From Nocardioides sp. Arc9.136 (GTDB taxonomy: Bacteria > Actinomycetota > Actinomycetes > Propionibacteriales > Nocardioidaceae), in assembly GCF_030506255.1 (NCBI RefSeq), contig NZ_CP113431.1, positions 2,668,001 through 2,732,000 of the forward strand: a stretch of DNA of 64,000 nucleotides, in the 5' to 3' direction. Both the position numbers and the translations under genes were made by a program. Shown here piece after piece: positions 62,172-64,000 of the stretch (the stretch's first letter is position 1; every line of letters begins with the position of its first letter). Below the pieces are notes generated by a model. That model did no database searches and had not been told where the DNA came from. It saw only the letters and a program-made list of their open reading frames with translations.

Positions 62172-63067
62172 CGGGTCACCGCCGCGGTCCGCCAGGACGG
62201 CTCTTCGCCGAGCAGGTCGGCGAGCGCGGCGTCGGAGTCCGCGAACCTCTGCAGCAGCTCGGCGTGCTCGTCGGGGGGCAGTGGATCGGCCGGACGGGCG
62301 TTCCACCGCTCGACCGCGGCGGGCACCCACACCGAGAGGCCGAGCCGGCGCTGGAGCGCGACGAACTGCGGGACCGGGTCGGCGAAGAACCGGTCGGCGT
62401 CGACCACGTGCACGCGGTCCCGGCCGAGGGCGTCCACGAGGCGCTGGACCTGCTCGGCGTACCGCCCGCGGCCGACGTAGGCGTGGTGGCGGTGCTCCTG
62501 GCTGCGGTACCCCGGCTCGTCGACGAGCCGTTGCTCCTCGCCGGCCAGCCGCTGCTTCTCCGCCGCGACCGCGGCGTCGAACGGGAGCGACTCGAACCCG
62601 CGGGCGACCTCGTGCCGGTGGGCGGAGCGGGCCCGCTCGACGGGGTCGCGGACGAGCACCACGACGTGGGCGCGGGGCAGGTCGCGGGCGATGCGCTCGG
62701 CGGCGAGCGGGTGGAAGAGGTAGTACCCGCTGCACTCGAAGGCGCGCAGGTCACGCCCCGGCCGGGCCAGCGCCGCCAGTGCGCGGACCGGGAAGTGGGA
62801 GCGGTACCAGCGCGGACCGCGGTGGTACTCGTCGTCGAAGTAGCTGGTGCCCTTGGTCGCGGTGGGCCGCACCAGGTCGGGGTGCTCGGACAGCAGCCGG
62901 AACATCGTCGTCGTGCCGGCCCGCTGGGCCCCCACGACCAGGAGGTCGGGCTCCATCCGCACCGGTGCGGTCAGCCACCCCCACGCCCCCAGCGCGGCCC
63001 GCAGCCGGCTCGTGGTGCGCGGGGACAGGTGGTCGCCCAGCTGCCGGGTCAGGTCTCGAGCAAGCAC
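62168..63067 (-). CDS. Sulfotransferase
   Basis: A 299-residue PAPS-dependent sulfotransferase. The 5'-phosphosulfate loop is VVGAQRAGTTTMFRLL and the 3'-phosphate-binding motif HVVVLVRDPVERARSAHRH. The C-terminal RRLGL and WNARPADPLPP fit the family pattern seen in heparan-type and carbohydrate sulfotransferases. It probably sulfates a sugar of the locus polysaccharide. The GTG start overlaps the end of the flippase gene by 19 bases. Confidence 0.9.
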   Translation of the reverse strand: MLARDLTRQLGDHLSPRTTSRLRAALGAWGWLTAPVRMEPDLLVVGAQRAGTTTMFRLLSEHPDLVRPTATKGTSYFDDEYHRGPRWYRSHFPVRALAALARPGRDLRAFECSGYYLFHPLAAERIARDLPRAHVVVLVRDPVERARSAHRHEVARGFESLPFDAAVAAEKQRLAGEEQRLVDEPGYRSQEHRHHAYVGRGRYAEQVQRLVDALGRDRVHVVDADRFFADPVPQFVALQRRLGLSVWVPAAVERWNARPADPLPPDEHAELLQRFADSDAALADLLGEEPSWRTAAVTR

Positions 63068-64000
63068 GGCTCGTCACTCTCCTTCGGTCGCGCCGCTCCC
63101 CCGCCGGGCACCCGGATGGGTGCCGCGCCGGGGATCCGGTCGTCTGGATGGGTGCCGCCCCCGGTCGGGAGCGGCGGGGTTCCTGGGTGCGGCTGCGCCG
63201 GGTCGCCGGCGGTCGCGGTGGGGGTGGTGGCTGCCTCGCGGCCGGCCCGGCGGCGTACGGCGGCCGCCGCCTCGCCCAGGCCGAGCGGGCGACGCAGGGC
63301 GACCAGCAGCACCGCGTAGGCGCCGGAGCCGGCCACGGCCACGAGGAGCACGGGTCCGGGCGAGGGGTCGCCCCGCAGGGCGAGCAGCAGGCCCGGCACG
63401 CCGAAGCAGGCCAGGGCGGCGCCGCCGGCGAGCGCGGGTGCGGCCCACATCGAGCGGGTCAGCCCCACGGCACGGCGGACCTGCCAGACACCGAGCGAGC
63501 AGCGGACCGCCAGCGCCAGCGCCCAGGCCAGGGCCGCACCGGCGATGCCGACCCGGGGCACGAGGACCAGGCACGCCGCGACGTCGACCGCGAGGGCGAC
63601 CAGCCCGTTGACCATGCTGAGGCCGCTGCGGCCGGCCATGAGGAGCAGCGTGTCCACCGGCCCGGAGGCCACCGCCAGCAGCATCGTGGAGGCCATCACC
63701 GCCACCGTGATCACGGCGCCGCGGGTGACGTACTCCTCGCCGAAGATCGCGAGGTACACGGGCGCCGCTGCGCCCACGACGAGGTAGACCGGCCACACCA
63801 GCAGCACCGCCCAGGCCGTGGTCACCGAGAACGTGCGGCCCAGCGAGTCGTCGTCGCGGCGGAGCAGGAGCAGGGTGAAGCGCGACTGCAGCACGTGGTG
63901 GATGGCCTGGTTGGCCATCTGCCCGACGGCGACGAAGCGGGTCGCGGCGGTGTAGAGCGCACCGTGCAGCGGCGAGAGGAGCGCGGTGACCAGCACGATG
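63049..64000 (-). CDS. Polysaccharide flippase-like membrane protein, C-terminal part (runs off right edge)
   Basis: The visible 315 residues have at least seven membrane helices in the pattern of MOP/Wzx flippases: AVLLVWPVYLVVGAAAPVYL, MVNGLVALAVDVAACLVLV, PRVGIAGAALAWALALAVR. The tail of about 70 residues is Pro/Gly/Thr-rich and cytoplasmic. The N-terminal helices lie outside the window. It would flip the lipid-linked repeat unit outward for the ligase-Wzz protein. Confidence 0.85.
   Translation of the reverse strand, partial: IVLVTALLSPLHGALYTAATRFVAVGQMANQAIHHVLQSRFTLLLLRRDDDSLGRTFSVTTAWAVLLVWPVYLVVGAAAPVYLAIFGEEYVTRGAVITVAVMASTMLLAVASGPVDTLLLMAGRSGLSMVNGLVALAVDVAACLVLVPRVGIAGAALAWALALAVRCSLGVWQVRRAVGLTRSMWAAPALAGGAALACFGVPGLLLALRGDPSPGPVLLVAVAGSGAYAVLLVALRRPLGLGEAAAAVRRRAGREAATTPTATAGDPAQPHPGTPPLPTGGGTHPDDRIPGAAPIRVPGGGAARPKESDEPCLLET

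Overview
The window is a stretch of very GC-rich actinobacterial chromosome. GC-ending codons dominate and GTG starts are common. Conserved neighbours are pepA, lpdA, sucB, a TIGR01777 epimerase, lipB, lipA, a DUF4191 protein, an RDD protein and glnA, in an order also known from Streptomyces. A motility-type sigma factor with a chemoreceptor, a 13E12-type HNH protein and a mycothiol-type DinB protein fit Nocardioides or a close relative; that genus call is an inference. I saw no tRNA, rRNA, CRISPR array, transposase or prophage.

Layout. 0-16 kb is housekeeping, mostly on the minus strand: ftsK, a secreted M4 protease on the plus strand, dapA-rnj, a flavin oxidoreductase, thyA-folA, a PhzF protein, a membrane protein with a sigma-like cytoplasmic part, and gcvT divergent from pepA. 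16-18.5 kb holds an HNH endonuclease gene and a cluster of intergenic repeats. 19-33 kb is a lipoate and 2-oxo-acid dehydrogenase block (lpdA, sucB, lipB, lipA) ending in glnA, which has a textbook GlnR operator. An ABC transporter pair sits between lipB and lipA. 33-40 kb carries a chemoreceptor, a FliA/WhiG-type sigma factor, an ECF sigma factor coupled to a membrane protein, and a stand-alone polymerase-I-like gene. 40-64 kb is a surface and exopolysaccharide region. It has a 2150-residue PKD protein, Alg14/Alg13-like proteins, a glycosylphosphotransferase, two paralogous glycosidases, a LuxR regulator, a LamG-like lipoprotein, a second propeller protein, a ligase joined to a chain-length-determinant-like domain, a family 2 glycosyltransferase, a kinase-like protein, a methyltransferase fusion, a sulfotransferase and a flippase that runs off the right edge.

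How the parts fit. The 47-64 kb genes together could start a lipid-linked glycan (glycosylphosphotransferase), extend it (Alg14/13-like pair, GT2), decorate it (sulfotransferase, methyltransferase), move it outward (flippase), polymerise it and set its length (ligase-Wzz protein), trim it (two glycosidases) and anchor or sense it outside (propeller, LamG and PKD proteins). This is inferred from gene content only.

A striking window-wide feature is transcription signal architecture. At least fourteen genes have a -10-like hexamer (xAxxxT, often TAGGxT) exactly 6 or 7 bases before an ATG or GTG and no Shine-Dalgarno sequence, which predicts leaderless mRNAs. Genes in the exopolysaccharide region instead use Shine-Dalgarno sequences or stop/start overlaps.
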